Assembly: GCA_004558865.1 (NCBI GenBank)
Contig: SFCY01000034.1
Span: forward strand, 1 to 19,869
Direction: 5' to 3'
Length of the DNA: 19,869 nt
From: Bacteroidales bacterium
GTDB taxonomy: Bacteria; Bacteroidota; Bacteroidia; Bacteroidales; Bacteroidaceae
A model generated the notes under the pieces. The model had not been told where the DNA came from, ran no database searches, and saw only the letters and a program-made list of their open reading frames with translations. Positions 6,522 to 14,519 of the stretch are shown here, in pieces (position 1 is the first letter of the stretch; every line of letters begins with the position of its first letter). The position numbers were made by a program, and so were the translations under genes.

Positions 6522-9146
6522 TTAGAACTCCTGTCCGAGCACGAAGTGGAAGTGGCTTCCGCCCGCCTTCTCGCCGAAGATTTCCTTGTCGAAGCCGTAT
6601 CCCCAGTCGATGCCCATCAGGCCCACCATGGGCAGCATGATCCTCACACCCACGCCTGCCGAGCGGCGTATGCTGAAGGGGTTGAAGTCCTTGGTGTCGT
6701 GCCAGGCGTTGCCGCCCTCCAGGAAGCCCAGGGCGTAGATGGTGGTGTTGCCCAAGAGGAGCGGGTAGCGCAGCTCCAGGGTCAAGCGGTCGTAGGCGTA
6801 GCCCTCATAATAATAAGGTGTGAGCGAGCCGTTGTCGTAGCCGCGCAGTCCGATGGTCTCCTGCGCGTAGCCCGTGGAGTAGCCCGACATGCCGTCGCCT
6901 CCCACATAGTAGGTCTCGAACGGACTCTTCTTGTACTTGTTGTAGCTGCCGAGGAGTCCCAGCTCCACGCGCGTCATCAGCACGAAGCACTTCTGCGCGG
7001 CCGAGAGGGCGGTGAAGGTGCGCGACTTGAACTTCCACTTGTGGTATTCCACCCACCTGTACTTCTCCTGCTGCTCGGCCAGGTAAGTGGACGAGTAGGG
7101 GTCGTTGGCCAGGTTCTTGTAGTCCTTGTTGTCCCAGAGGCTCCATGGCGGAGTGAGGGTCACGCTGGCCTCAAACTCGGAGCCGCGGCGCGGGAATATC
7201 TGGTTGTCGGTCGAGGTGCGGTTGAGCGAGAGGCTCAGGTTGATGTTGTTGGCGTTGCCGTTGGTCATCAGGAAGTAGCGCCAGTTCCTCATCATGTAGC
7301 GGGTGTAGGAGAGCGATGCCGACAGCGTGAAGTAGTCGTCGGGCCAACGCAGTCTCTTTCCCCAGCCGATGGAGGCTCCTATCATCTTGATCCAGGTGTC
7401 GGGGTCGTAGAAGTTTTCGTAATTATTATAATTATAGTTGCTCATTCCGCTGATGTAATTATAATAATTGTAGAGGTAGCCGTTGCTGTAGTAGGTGTCG
7501 GACACGTCGCTCTGCTTGCTGAAGTAGAAGCCCACGGTGAACTGGTTGGGCCGTTTGCCTCCAAACCAGTTGGTGGAGTAGCTGAAGTTGAAGCTGTTGT
7601 AGTAGCTGGCGTTGGTCTGGAAGCCGACCTTCAGCACCTCTCCGTCGCCCACGGGCAGAATGCCGCGGTGCTCCTTGTTCTTGTTGAACAGGTTGCGGAT
7701 GGAGAAGTTGTTGAGCGTGAGCCCCACCTTGCCTATGATGCCCGTCTGTCCCCAGCCGAGTGAGAGTTCCACCTGGTCGTTGCTCTTCTGGGTCAGGTTC
7801 CAGTTGACGTCCACCGTTCCGTTCTCGTAGTCGGGCTTCACGTCGGGTTGCACCTTCTCGGGGTCGAAGTGCCCCATGGACGCAAGCTCTCGCGCCGTAC
7901 GCATCAGGGCCTCCTTTGAGAAGAGGTCGCCGGGCTTTGTGCGCAGCTCGCGTCTGATCACGTTCTCGTAGAGGCGGTCGTTGCCGTTGATGCGCACGTG
8001 GCTGAGGTGGGCCTGCGTGCCCTCGGTGATTTGCATCTCCAGGTCGATGGAGTCGCCCACGATGTTCACCTCTGTGGGCTGGATGCTTGAGAACACGTAG
8101 CCGTTGTTGTAGTAGAGGTTGCCCACGGCGTCGTCGTCCTCCTGTAGCCGCTTGTTGAGCAGCTTCTGGTTGTAGACGTCGCCCTTGCGCATTCCGAGCA
8201 GCGCGGCGAGGTAGTCGGAGGAGTAGATGGTGTTGCCCACCCACGTGATGTTCCTCAGATAGTAGCGCTGGCCCTCGTTGACCCTCACGAGGATGTTGAC
8301 GTGCTTGGGGTCGTTGTCCCACACGCTGTCCTCCACGATTTCGGCGTCGCGGTAGCCCAGCTCGTTGTATTTGCTGATAAGGTTCTTCTTGTCCTGCTCC
8401 CAGCGCTCGGGTGTGAATTTCTTCGACTTGAGGAAAGTGGAGAGCTTGCCTGCCTCGTGGGTCTTGGCGAAGGCACCCTTCTTGAACAGTCCGCCCTTGA
8501 TGCGCGAGCTCTTCAGGTGGTTGTTGCCCTCGATGGTGATGGTGCGCACCTTCTTCTTCTCCTTCTTGTCGATCACCACGTCGAGGATCACCTGGTTCTT
8601 CTCGGCCACGTCGGGTCGCTGCTGAATGTCGATGGTGGCGTCCTTGAATCCCTTCTCGTCGAAGTATTTCTTGGCCAAGAGCTTGGCGCGGTCGAGCATG
8701 TTGGGTGTGAGCTGGCTTCCGTTGAGCAGCCCGAGCTTGTTCTCCAGGTCGGTCTTCTCGCCCTTCTTCACGCCCACGTAGTTGATTCTCGACACGCGCG
8801 GCCGCATCTTGAGCGATATGTGGAGCCACACCTTGTCGCCCACGATGCTGTCGGCCGATATTTTCACCTCGGAGAAGAGTCCGTGTCTCCAGTATCTCTT
8901 CACGGCATTGGTGATTTCGCTTCCCGGCAGCGTGATTTGCTGTCCCACGCTGAGTCCCGAGATGCCGGTGAGCACATAGTCCTCGTAGCCCTCGATGCCG
9001 CTGACGTTGAATCCGCCGATGATCACCCTTCGCGGAGTGCCCGCGTAGGTGATGTCGGGATAGTCCACGGCGTTCTGCGCGCTGAGGGCCATGGAGCATG
9101 CCACGGCCACTGCTGCTGCCAATACTTTCTTCTTGTTATAGTGCAT
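6522..9146 (-). CDS. bamA: outer-membrane protein assembly factor BamA
   Basis: An 874-residue Omp85 protein, the core of the machine that folds and inserts outer-membrane beta-barrels. It has a signal peptide (residues 1-23, ending ALSA-Q), a run of periplasmic POTRA domains from about residue 38 to 445, and a C-terminal 16-strand barrel that ends in Phe (GQEF) as barrel proteins usually do. The loop-6 motif needed for function is present as LRGYDNGS with Arg768. Residues about 545-580 form an unusual Tyr/Asn-rich stretch (11 Tyr and 8 Asn in 29 residues) in an early barrel loop, encoded by AT-rich codons around 7415-7475. The start follows the uppS stop by 1 bp, so translation is probably coupled. 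Downstream are three Skp-like chaperones. Confidence 0.96.
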   Translation of the reverse strand: MHYNKKKVLAAAVAVACSMALSAQNAVDYPDITYAGTPRRVIIGGFNVSGIEGYEDYVLTGISGLSVGQQITLPGSEITNAVKRYWRHGLFSEVKISADSIVGDKVWLHISLKMRPRVSRINYVGVKKGEKTDLENKLGLLNGSQLTPNMLDRAKLLAKKYFDEKGFKDATIDIQQRPDVAEKNQVILDVVIDKKEKKKVRTITIEGNNHLKSSRIKGGLFKKGAFAKTHEAGKLSTFLKSKKFTPERWEQDKKNLISKYNELGYRDAEIVEDSVWDNDPKHVNILVRVNEGQRYYLRNITWVGNTIYSSDYLAALLGMRKGDVYNQKLLNKRLQEDDDAVGNLYYNNGYVFSSIQPTEVNIVGDSIDLEMQITEGTQAHLSHVRINGNDRLYENVIRRELRTKPGDLFSKEALMRTARELASMGHFDPEKVQPDVKPDYENGTVDVNWNLTQKSNDQVELSLGWGQTGIIGKVGLTLNNFSIRNLFNKNKEHRGILPVGDGEVLKVGFQTNASYYNSFNFSYSTNWFGGKRPNQFTVGFYFSKQSDVSDTYYSNGYLYNYYNYISGMSNYNYNNYENFYDPDTWIKMIGASIGWGKRLRWPDDYFTLSASLSYTRYMMRNWRYFLMTNGNANNINLSLSLNRTSTDNQIFPRRGSEFEASVTLTPPWSLWDNKDYKNLANDPYSSTYLAEQQEKYRWVEYHKWKFKSRTFTALSAAQKCFVLMTRVELGLLGSYNKYKKSPFETYYVGGDGMSGYSTGYAQETIGLRGYDNGSLTPYYYEGYAYDRLTLELRYPLLLGNTTIYALGFLEGGNAWHDTKDFNPFSIRRSAGVGVRIMLPMVGLMGIDWGYGFDKEIFGEKAGGSHFHFVLGQEF

Positions 9147-9147
9147 G

Positions 9148-9903
9148 TCAGATAGTTTCGTTTTCCACTTGAGCTTCCGTCTTTCCGAAGCGGCGCTGTC
9201 GGCTCTGATAGCTGATGATGGCCTTCTGCAGGGCCTTGGCGTCGAAGTCGGGCCAGTAGGTGTCGCAGAAGTACAGCTCCGAGTAGGCCGCCTGCCAGAG
9301 CAGGTAGTTGCTCAGCCTCAGCTCTCCTCCCGTGCGGATGAGCAGGTCGGGGTCGGGCATGAAGCTGGTCTCCAAGTTGCGCTCGAAAGTCTCCTCGGTG
9401 AAGAGCCGCCCAATGTCGTCGGCCCCCAAGTTGGGCTTCTGCCTCAGGGCGTCGGCCGCCGTGCGCTGCATGGCCTTGATGATTTCCCAGCGCGAGGAGT
9501 AGCTCAGGGCCACCACCATGGTCATGCGGCTGTTGTGGGCCGTGTGGGCCTCGGTCTCGCGGAGCTTGTCCTGCACGTTTTGTGGCAGTCGCTCTATGTC
9601 GCCGATCACCCTGAAGCGGACGTTGTTCTTTATGAAGATCTCGTCCTCCAGTGCGGTCAGCACCAGCCCCATGAGGGTGCTAATCTCCTGGGCGGGGCGT
9701 TTCCAGTTCTCGGTGGAGAAGGTGTAGAGCGTGAGATACTCCACGCCCAGGCGCGTGCACTCCTTGGTGATGCGCCTCACAGCCTCCACGCCTTCCTGGT
9801 GGCCGTAGCTGCGGTCCTTGCCTCGCTCTGTGGCCCAGCGCCCGTTGCCGTCCATGATGATGGCAATGTGGCGGGGTATGCGGGTCATGTCAAGTTCTGC
9901 CAT
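9148..9903 (-). CDS. uppS: isoprenyl transferase (undecaprenyl diphosphate synthase)
   Basis: A 251-residue cis-prenyltransferase that adds isopentenyl units to farnesyl diphosphate to make undecaprenyl diphosphate, the lipid carrier for peptidoglycan and surface polysaccharides. The conserved N-terminal motif IIMDGNGRWA holds the catalytic Asp18. The C-terminal RTGGELRLSNYLLWQAAYSE supplies the diphosphate-binding Arg residues and the conserved final region, followed by FCDTYWPDF. Length is normal. It sits 12 bp after the DUF6089 gene and 1 bp before bamA, so it shares their transcript. Pairing of lipid-carrier synthesis with BamA is common in Bacteroidetes and also occurs in Proteobacteria. 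Confidence 0.97.
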   Translation of the reverse strand: MAELDMTRIPRHIAIIMDGNGRWATERGKDRSYGHQEGVEAVRRITKECTRLGVEYLTLYTFSTENWKRPAQEISTLMGLVLTALEDEIFIKNNVRFRVIGDIERLPQNVQDKLRETEAHTAHNSRMTMVVALSYSSRWEIIKAMQRTAADALRQKPNLGADDIGRLFTEETFERNLETSFMPDPDLLIRTGGELRLSNYLLWQAAYSELYFCDTYWPDFDAKALQKAIISYQSRQRRFGKTEAQVENETI

Positions 9904-9915
9904 ATCTTGTGTTGT

Positions 9916-10599
9916 CTAATAGTCTTTGTTGCATGTGGTACACTTGGCCGAGAAGCTGTAGGTGAGGCTGAGCATCAGGGCCGAGTAGCAGTCGGTGTTC
10001 TTGAACGCGCCCGAGCTTTTCACGTGGGCGGGGTCCTTCATGCCGTCGAGCTCGTCGTTGAGCGAGAAGTGCATGGCCCAGCTCAGTCCGAGGTTCACGC
10101 GTGGCGACACCTTGTATTTCACGCCAAGTCCCAATGGCACGTTGCCCGTGAACTTGTTTTTCTCCCCCCCGCTGACGTAGGTGGCCCCGATGCCGCCAAA
10201 CACGTAGGGGGTGAGCCTTTTCGCGCCGCGGTAGTCGCGTCCGGTGCCGTAGGGCCAGAAGTTGTATTCGAAGGTGAGGCTCACGTCCACGAGCGTGTTG
10301 TCAAATTCGTAGGGCTGCTCCTGCAGGTCGGGGTAGTAGGTCTGCGCGTCGGCCGAGGAGCCTTTCAGCTTGCCGTAGAGTGCCGACAGGTTGAGGCCGA
10401 TGTAGGGGTTGAAGAGCCGTCGCACCACGATGCCTCCGCCGGGCTGCAGGTCCTTGGTGAGGCTTCCGTTGAAGTCGCCCAGATAGCCCACCATTCCTCC
10501 TTCCACTCCTATCTCCATACGGTATATGGGGTCTTCCTGCGCGCCGGCTTGGGTGGCAGTGAGGGTCATGAGCATGATGGAGAGCAGCAGTCTTTTCAT
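9916..10599 (-). CDS. DUF6089-family outer-membrane beta-barrel protein
   Basis: A 227-residue exported protein with signal peptide MKRLLLSIMLMTLTATQAGA. Alternating polar and hydrophobic strands follow (EIGVEGGMVGYLGDFNG, YIGLNLSALYGKLKG, LVDVSLTFEYNFWPYG, RLTPYVFGGIGATYVSG, VNLGLSWAMHFSLNDELDG, SALMLSLTYSF), consistent with a small eight-strand barrel. The placement just ahead of uppS and bamA and the overall sequence fit DUF6089, a Bacteroidetes family of unknown function. After the last strand comes a short tail with a CxxC pair (AKCTTCNKDY, residues 218-227), which would lie in the periplasm if the barrel has the usual topology. The context suggests a role in envelope assembly (inference). 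It is 30 bp downstream of the DUF6242 gene and 12 bp upstream of uppS. Confidence 0.87.
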   Translation of the reverse strand: MKRLLLSIMLMTLTATQAGAQEDPIYRMEIGVEGGMVGYLGDFNGSLTKDLQPGGGIVVRRLFNPYIGLNLSALYGKLKGSSADAQTYYPDLQEQPYEFDNTLVDVSLTFEYNFWPYGTGRDYRGAKRLTPYVFGGIGATYVSGGEKNKFTGNVPLGLGVKYKVSPRVNLGLSWAMHFSLNDELDGMKDPAHVKSSGAFKNTDCYSALMLSLTYSFSAKCTTCNKDY

Positions 10600-10629
10600 A
10601 TCTTATATATATGTGTAGGGGGACAGAAG

Positions 10630-11997
10630 TTACTTGTAGTATCCCTTCTGCTCCTCGACCCAGCCCAGACGGTTGATTCTTCCGCGCCATACGTTTCCCG
10701 TCGTGGCGTCGGCTATCCAGAGGTAGTTGTCCTTGTCGGCCGCGATGGCGAACCTGCCGTTGGGCGTGAAGCCTTTGGGCAGGGCCATGGTGATGTCCTC
10801 GTGCCAGGTGATGCCGTTGTCGCTTGAGCGGTAGAAGCCGTGGGTGGCCTGTCGGCCGAAGAGGGCAGCCCCGCCCAAGGCCACGAACATGTTGTCGTAG
10901 GCCACCACCTGCACGTTGGCCAGTGCGGGAAGTGAGTAGTGGTTGGCGGCGTCGGTGTTGAACAGCGACCAGGGCTGGCTCTGGGCGCCGGGGTTGGTCT
11001 CCTCTATCTTGCTCCACACCACGGCAGTGGTGTCGCCCGTGGCGCGTTCGCGGTTGCCGCAGAGCAGCAGCCGGTAGGCGTCGTCGTTGGTGGGCAGCTG
11101 CAGCGTGCAGAAGCTCAGGTCGCTGGTGGGCATCCAACTGGTTGCGGCGTCCATGTCGTCCCGGGTCCAGCTCTTGCCGTCGCTGCTGTAGGCTATCTTT
11201 CCGTCGTTGTCTACGGCGTAGAGCCTCATGGTGGATGCGCCGAGCAGGCGGCTGATGGTGGCCGGGGTCTCGCTCCAGGCCTGCCCGTCGGTCGTGGCGA
11301 GCAGCTTGCCGTCGGACAGCACGAAGAGACTGTCGTTTCTCACGGCGGCGTTGCGGTAGGCTTCCTGGCCCAGCCGGCGCGAGAGCTGCGTCCATGCGGG
11401 CGAACCGTTGCGGCTGGCCACGTAGGCCGTGGCGTTGCCCAAGAGGAAGATGCGGCCGGAGGTGGCGTAGAGGCGCACCCCGGTGTTGGCACTGAGGCCG
11501 GCCACGGGAGCCATGCCTGTCCACGACAGCGTGTCGGCATACTGCTTGTGCACGTTGACCGACACCGTGTACTCCCTGTAGGATCCGGCGTTGTTGTAGA
11601 CGCGTATCTTGCGGGGCTTCGTGAAGTCGATGCTGTCTGCGGAGCTCCAGTAGGAGAGCGAGTCGCTGTCGTTGTCCTTCAGAATCACCGTGCCGGCGTT
11701 CTTTGTGATGATGGTGCAGACCGCTCTCGACGCGTCCACGCCCACCGGCAGCGAGTCGGTGTTGTAGATGGTGCGGTTCTGCTGGTCAATGTAGAACTTG
11801 TAGCCGCTGCAGCTGAGCGTGGTGTTGGCCACACTGTCGGCGTTGACGCGCTTTTTGTATTTCAGCGTGCCAAGCGAGAATGAGGTGATGGCCGTATCGT
11901 CGTAGTAGGTCGTGTCGTCGTCGTTGTTGCCAAGGCACGAGGCGAGCGCTACTGCGCAGAGCACGATGCAGCTGAAGGATATGAAGTTCTTTCTCAT
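10630..11997 (-). CDS. DUF6242-type lipoprotein with Asp-box propeller
   Basis: A 455-residue lipoprotein: lipobox LASC with the acylated cysteine at residue 21, followed by LGNNDDD, an acidic stretch compatible with the Bacteroidetes surface-export signal. Residues about 35-155 form an N-terminal beta-rich domain. From about residue 160 there are repeated Asp-box-like motifs (TTDGQAW, SSDGKSW, SSDNGITW) of the kind found in sialidase-like beta-propellers, though no sialidase active-site set is recognised. Length and layout fit the DUF6242 family, whose function is unknown. It is the first gene of the long leftward run and has a -7 box at 12020-12027, so it probably heads the bamA operon. Its link to outer-membrane assembly is inferred from position only. 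Confidence 0.82.
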   Translation of the reverse strand: MRKNFISFSCIVLCAVALASCLGNNDDDTTYYDDTAITSFSLGTLKYKKRVNADSVANTTLSCSGYKFYIDQQNRTIYNTDSLPVGVDASRAVCTIITKNAGTVILKDNDSDSLSYWSSADSIDFTKPRKIRVYNNAGSYREYTVSVNVHKQYADTLSWTGMAPVAGLSANTGVRLYATSGRIFLLGNATAYVASRNGSPAWTQLSRRLGQEAYRNAAVRNDSLFVLSDGKLLATTDGQAWSETPATISRLLGASTMRLYAVDNDGKIAYSSDGKSWTRDDMDAATSWMPTSDLSFCTLQLPTNDDAYRLLLCGNRERATGDTTAVVWSKIEETNPGAQSQPWSLFNTDAANHYSLPALANVQVVAYDNMFVALGGAALFGRQATHGFYRSSDNGITWHEDITMALPKGFTPNGRFAIAADKDNYLWIADATTGNVWRGRINRLGWVEEQKGYYK

Positions 11998-12019
11998 CTA
12001 TCTATTTACCTTTTAGGTG

Positions 12020-12027
12020 CAAAGTTA
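12020..12027 (-). promoter_or_regulatory. -7 box of the DUF6242-bamA operon promoter
   Basis: The minus strand reads TAACTTTG, a full match to TAnnTTTG, 22 bp ahead of the DUF6242 start. The -33 element is weak (TTTC at 12045-12048, 17-bp spacer). Predicted leader is about 15-20 nt. Confidence 0.65.
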
Positions 12028-12441
12028 ATCAGAATTTCGCAAAAGAAACGACTTTTTGACGTATTATTGTTGATTTTAAGTTTTTTGGGGTGATATTTTA
12101 AGTTTGTTTAGTTGTAAATAACGATTGTGCGCATCATTGCGGCTGTAGGTGCGCGGCAAGATATCGGGTAGGGAGATGAGGGACGGCGGGATTCGGACGG
12201 CTATGCCAATCTTCTCCAATCACCATCAGCGATTGTGGAGATTTGTGGGCGGTGCGGATATTTTCCGTGGATTCATGGTGAGAAAGCGGCGCTGATTATT
12301 TACCATTATCATTGAACCATTGGTGAAGCCAGATGAAAGTCTGAAACAGCGTGGCGCCTGTCTATGGCGCGGAAGCGTAAGGGAATGGGACCGAAACCAA
12401 ACAAATCTCGGCCCATTGGCCGCCGGACGGAAAAAAATTGG
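12028..12441. other. gene-free divergent region between DUF6242 and ABC ATPase genes
   Basis: The divergent intergenic region, about 456 bp in full, carries no credible gene. Beyond the two promoters at its ends it holds a bulged hairpin, CTCCAATC (12214-12221) with GATTGTGGAG (12231-12240), and a 26-bp sequence repeated upstream of argS (12254-12279). The part nearest 12000-12120 is AT-rich, and the rest is close to the GC level of the genes. Confidence 0.5.
12254..12279 (+). repeat. 26-bp dispersed intergenic repeat, copy 1
   Basis: The segment begins GCGGATATTTTCCGTGGA and ends TCATGGT. It matches 25 of 26 bases with 19782-19807, about 7.5 kb away in another intergenic region. The single difference is T against A between the two parts. 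The flanks are unrelated apart from an AG two bases further on. Confidence 0.8.
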
Positions 12442-12449
12442 TAAGTTTG
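12442..12449 (+). promoter_or_regulatory. -7 box abutting the ABC ATPase start codon
   Basis: TAAGTTTG matches TAnnTTTG exactly and ends 4 bp before the ATG at 12454. A possible -33 TTG lies at 12416-12418 with a 23-bp spacer, at the long end of the reported range. With the usual distance from the -7 box, transcription would start at or within a few bases of the ATG, giving a leaderless mRNA. Confidence 0.55.
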
Positions 12450-12453
12450 CAGC

Positions 12454-13179
12454 ATGAAATCCATCATTCTCCAACATTTGGTCATCGGCAACCAGGGACG
12501 CGCCGTGGCCGGGCCGCTCGACGCCGAGTTCCGGCCGGGCCGCGTCTCCTGCCTGTTGGGCCGCAACGGCGTGGGCAAGTCCACCCTGCTGCGCACGCTC
12601 TCGGGCTTCCAGCCCGCCTTGGGCGGCAGCGTAGTCATCGACGGCCGGCCCCTGCTGCGGCTCCCGCGGCAGGAGCGGGCGCGGGTCATCTCAGTGGTGC
12701 TGACGGGGCGGCCCCAGGTGGGCAGCCTCACGGCCCAGGAGGTAGTGGCGTTGGGGCGCTCGCCCTACACGGGGTTCTTCGGACGGCTCCGCGAGGCTGA
12801 CCGCCGCGTGGTGCGGGAGGCTTTGGACGACATGGGCATCGCCCCGCTGGCACGCCGCAATGTGGCCACGCTGAGCGACGGCGAGATGCAGAAGGTGATG
12901 ATAGCCAAGGCCCTGGCGCAGCAGACCCCTGTGATACTCCTCGACGAGCCCACGGCCTTTCTCGACTTTCCGAGCAAGGTCGACGTGATGGCAAGCCTCT
13001 CGCGCCTGGCCGCCAGCCAGCAGAAAGTCATCGTCCTCTCCACCCACGACGTGGAGCTGGCCCTGCGCACCTCGGCCAGCCTCTATGTCTTCGGCGACAC
13101 CTTGGAGGAGACCGATCCGCAGCGCGTGAGGAAGATGGTGGAGAGGCTCTTGGAAGACTCCAAGCATGTCATTGGTTAG
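12454..13179 (+). CDS. FecE-type ABC transporter ATP-binding protein (orphan)
   Basis: A 241-residue ATPase of the iron-siderophore/haem/cobalamin importer class, which powers a FecCD-type permease at the inner membrane. Walker A is GRNGVGKST (residues 36-44), the signature is LSDGE (140-144, Asp in place of the usual second Gly), Walker B is ILLDEP with Glu165, and the H-loop is His198. At the Q-loop position the sequence reads VISVVLTGRP with no Gln where most family members have LPQ; from memory, other Bacteroidetes homologues share the VVLT form. No permease or binding-protein gene is next to it, so its partners must be elsewhere. GC content is visibly above its neighbours. The start matches the family N-terminus; the next in-frame GTG, at codon 18, would remove the first strands. 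Confidence 0.9.
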   Translation: MKSIILQHLVIGNQGRAVAGPLDAEFRPGRVSCLLGRNGVGKSTLLRTLSGFQPALGGSVVIDGRPLLRLPRQERARVISVVLTGRPQVGSLTAQEVVALGRSPYTGFFGRLREADRRVVREALDDMGIAPLARRNVATLSDGEMQKVMIAKALAQQTPVILLDEPTAFLDFPSKVDVMASLSRLAASQQKVIVLSTHDVELALRTSASLYVFGDTLEETDPQRVRKMVERLLEDSKHVIG

Positions 13180-13218
13180 GCTGCCGCTGACTGCCGACAA
13201 ATGTCGACAACCCCAACC

Positions 13219-13247
13219 GGCCGCGCGTCGAGGCGGGCCGCGCGTCG
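13219..13247. repeat. short GC-rich direct repeat
   Basis: GGCCGCGCGTCG occurs at 13219-13230 and 13236-13247 (17-bp period) in the 107-bp gap between two convergent genes. A small hairpin CGACA-AA-TGTCG (13195-13206) lies just before it. Neither has the U-run of a terminator, so how the two converging transcripts end is not clear. Confidence 0.6.
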
Positions 13248-13286
13248 CGATAGGCAATAAAGAGTCTGTGGGAAGATGGTGGCGGG

Positions 13287-14519
13287 TCAGCCCTTGCGCA
13301 GCAGCCGTCGGCTCATGTATCTCACCGGGTACCAGGATGATGCCCAGCCTACGGCAATGACGGTGATGAAGATGAGCAGCACGTCGGAATAGTGTACGCT
13401 CACGGGATAGGCGTCGACCACGTAGGCACCGGCATTGCCCCCAAGCGAGACAAGGCCATACTGCTGTTGCAGCCAGCAGAGCAGCAGCCCGACGCCAATG
13501 CCCACCAAGGCACCCATCATGCTGATGAGGCGGCCCTCGAGAAGGAAGATCTGTGTGATTTGGCGGGTGCTCGCCCCCATGTTGCGCAGGGTCTCCACAT
13601 CGTCTTTCTTGTCGATGATGAGCATGAGTAGCGAGCTGATGATGTTGAAGCAGGCCACCATGAGGATGAACGTCAGGAAGAGGTAGCCCATGAGCTTTTC
13701 TATCTTCATGATCTTGAACGTGTCGGCCTGCTGCTCGTAGCGGTCGAGCACCTGGAAGCGGCTCTGGGCAAGGGCGGTGAGCTCCTTCTTCACCCTGCCC
13801 GGGTTGGCTCCTGGCTTGAGTCGCAGCTCAAGCGAGGTTACGCAGCCCTGCTGGCCGAAGAGGTCGCGGGCGATGGCGATGGGCACGATGATGTAGCCCT
13901 TGTCGTAGCGTCCCTGCATGACATTGAAGAGCACGCCGGGCGACATCACCGAGTCGACCACGAAGCCCGGCGAGAGCATCGGGTCGTACTGGCCCTTGCG
14001 CTGCGGCGCGTAGAGGCTGAGGAATCCGTCCCAGTCGAAGCCCATGTCGAGGTCCTGCGCCAGGCGGATGCCCAAGATGCCATAGTTGAGGTTGGCGGCG
14101 TGGAGCGTGAAGTCGCCGTCGCCGCGCAGCACCTGGCTGAAGTCGGTGAGCTGCTCGAAGTTGTCATCCACCCCCATCACGGTCACCATGGCCTGCCGCC
14201 CCTTGTAGACGGCCAGCGCCTGGTCCTCCACGCACTCGGTGGCCACGGCCACGCTGGGCCACTGCTTCATCCTGACGAGCGTGGTGTCGTCGGCGGGGGC
14301 CGACTTTCCCCTCACCGGCACCACCTTCAGCTCGGGGTCGATGTTGGTGAAGAAGGAGGCCACGAGGTCGCGGAATCCGTTGAACACACTCAGCACGATG
14401 ACCATGGCCATCGTGGCCACGGCCACGCCCACGACCGAGATGGCCGAGATGACGTTGATGGCGTTGGTGCTCTTCTTGGAGAAGAGGTAGCGGCGGGCGA
14501 TGTAGAAGGGGAAGCTCAC
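13287..14519 (-). CDS. LolC/LolE-type ABC transporter permease (FtsX/MacB fold)
   Basis: A 410-residue inner-membrane protein. The N-terminus FPFYIARRYLFSKKSTNAINVIS and first span (VVGVAVATMAMVIVLSVFNGF) are typical of LolC/E proteins, which release lipoproteins from the inner membrane toward the outer membrane. A large periplasmic domain (about residues 50-270) is followed by three C-terminal spans of the FtsX type (about 275-300, 320-350 and 370-395). The first codon is GTG: its GTGA overlaps the TGA of rbfA by 4 bp, so the two are translationally coupled. In Bacteroidetes such permeases often sit apart from their LolD ATPase, and none is next to it here. The oppositely oriented FecE-type ATPase nearby belongs to another class. 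Confidence 0.93.
   Translation of the reverse strand: MSFPFYIARRYLFSKKSTNAINVISAISVVGVAVATMAMVIVLSVFNGFRDLVASFFTNIDPELKVVPVRGKSAPADDTTLVRMKQWPSVAVATECVEDQALAVYKGRQAMVTVMGVDDNFEQLTDFSQVLRGDGDFTLHAANLNYGILGIRLAQDLDMGFDWDGFLSLYAPQRKGQYDPMLSPGFVVDSVMSPGVLFNVMQGRYDKGYIIVPIAIARDLFGQQGCVTSLELRLKPGANPGRVKKELTALAQSRFQVLDRYEQQADTFKIMKIEKLMGYLFLTFILMVACFNIISSLLMLIIDKKDDVETLRNMGASTRQITQIFLLEGRLISMMGALVGIGVGLLLCWLQQQYGLVSLGGNAGAYVVDAYPVSVHYSDVLLIFITVIAVGWASSWYPVRYMSRRLLRKG

Noticed and set aside
9145..10827. Long rightward open frame (560 codons) opposite uppS and the DUF6089 gene
   Set aside because: It lies antisense to two well-supported genes, has no recognisable domain, and is rich in Val/Leu/Gly/Glu as expected from the reverse of GC-biased codons. 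Similar antisense frames over MATE, murI, bamA and argS were rejected for the same reason.
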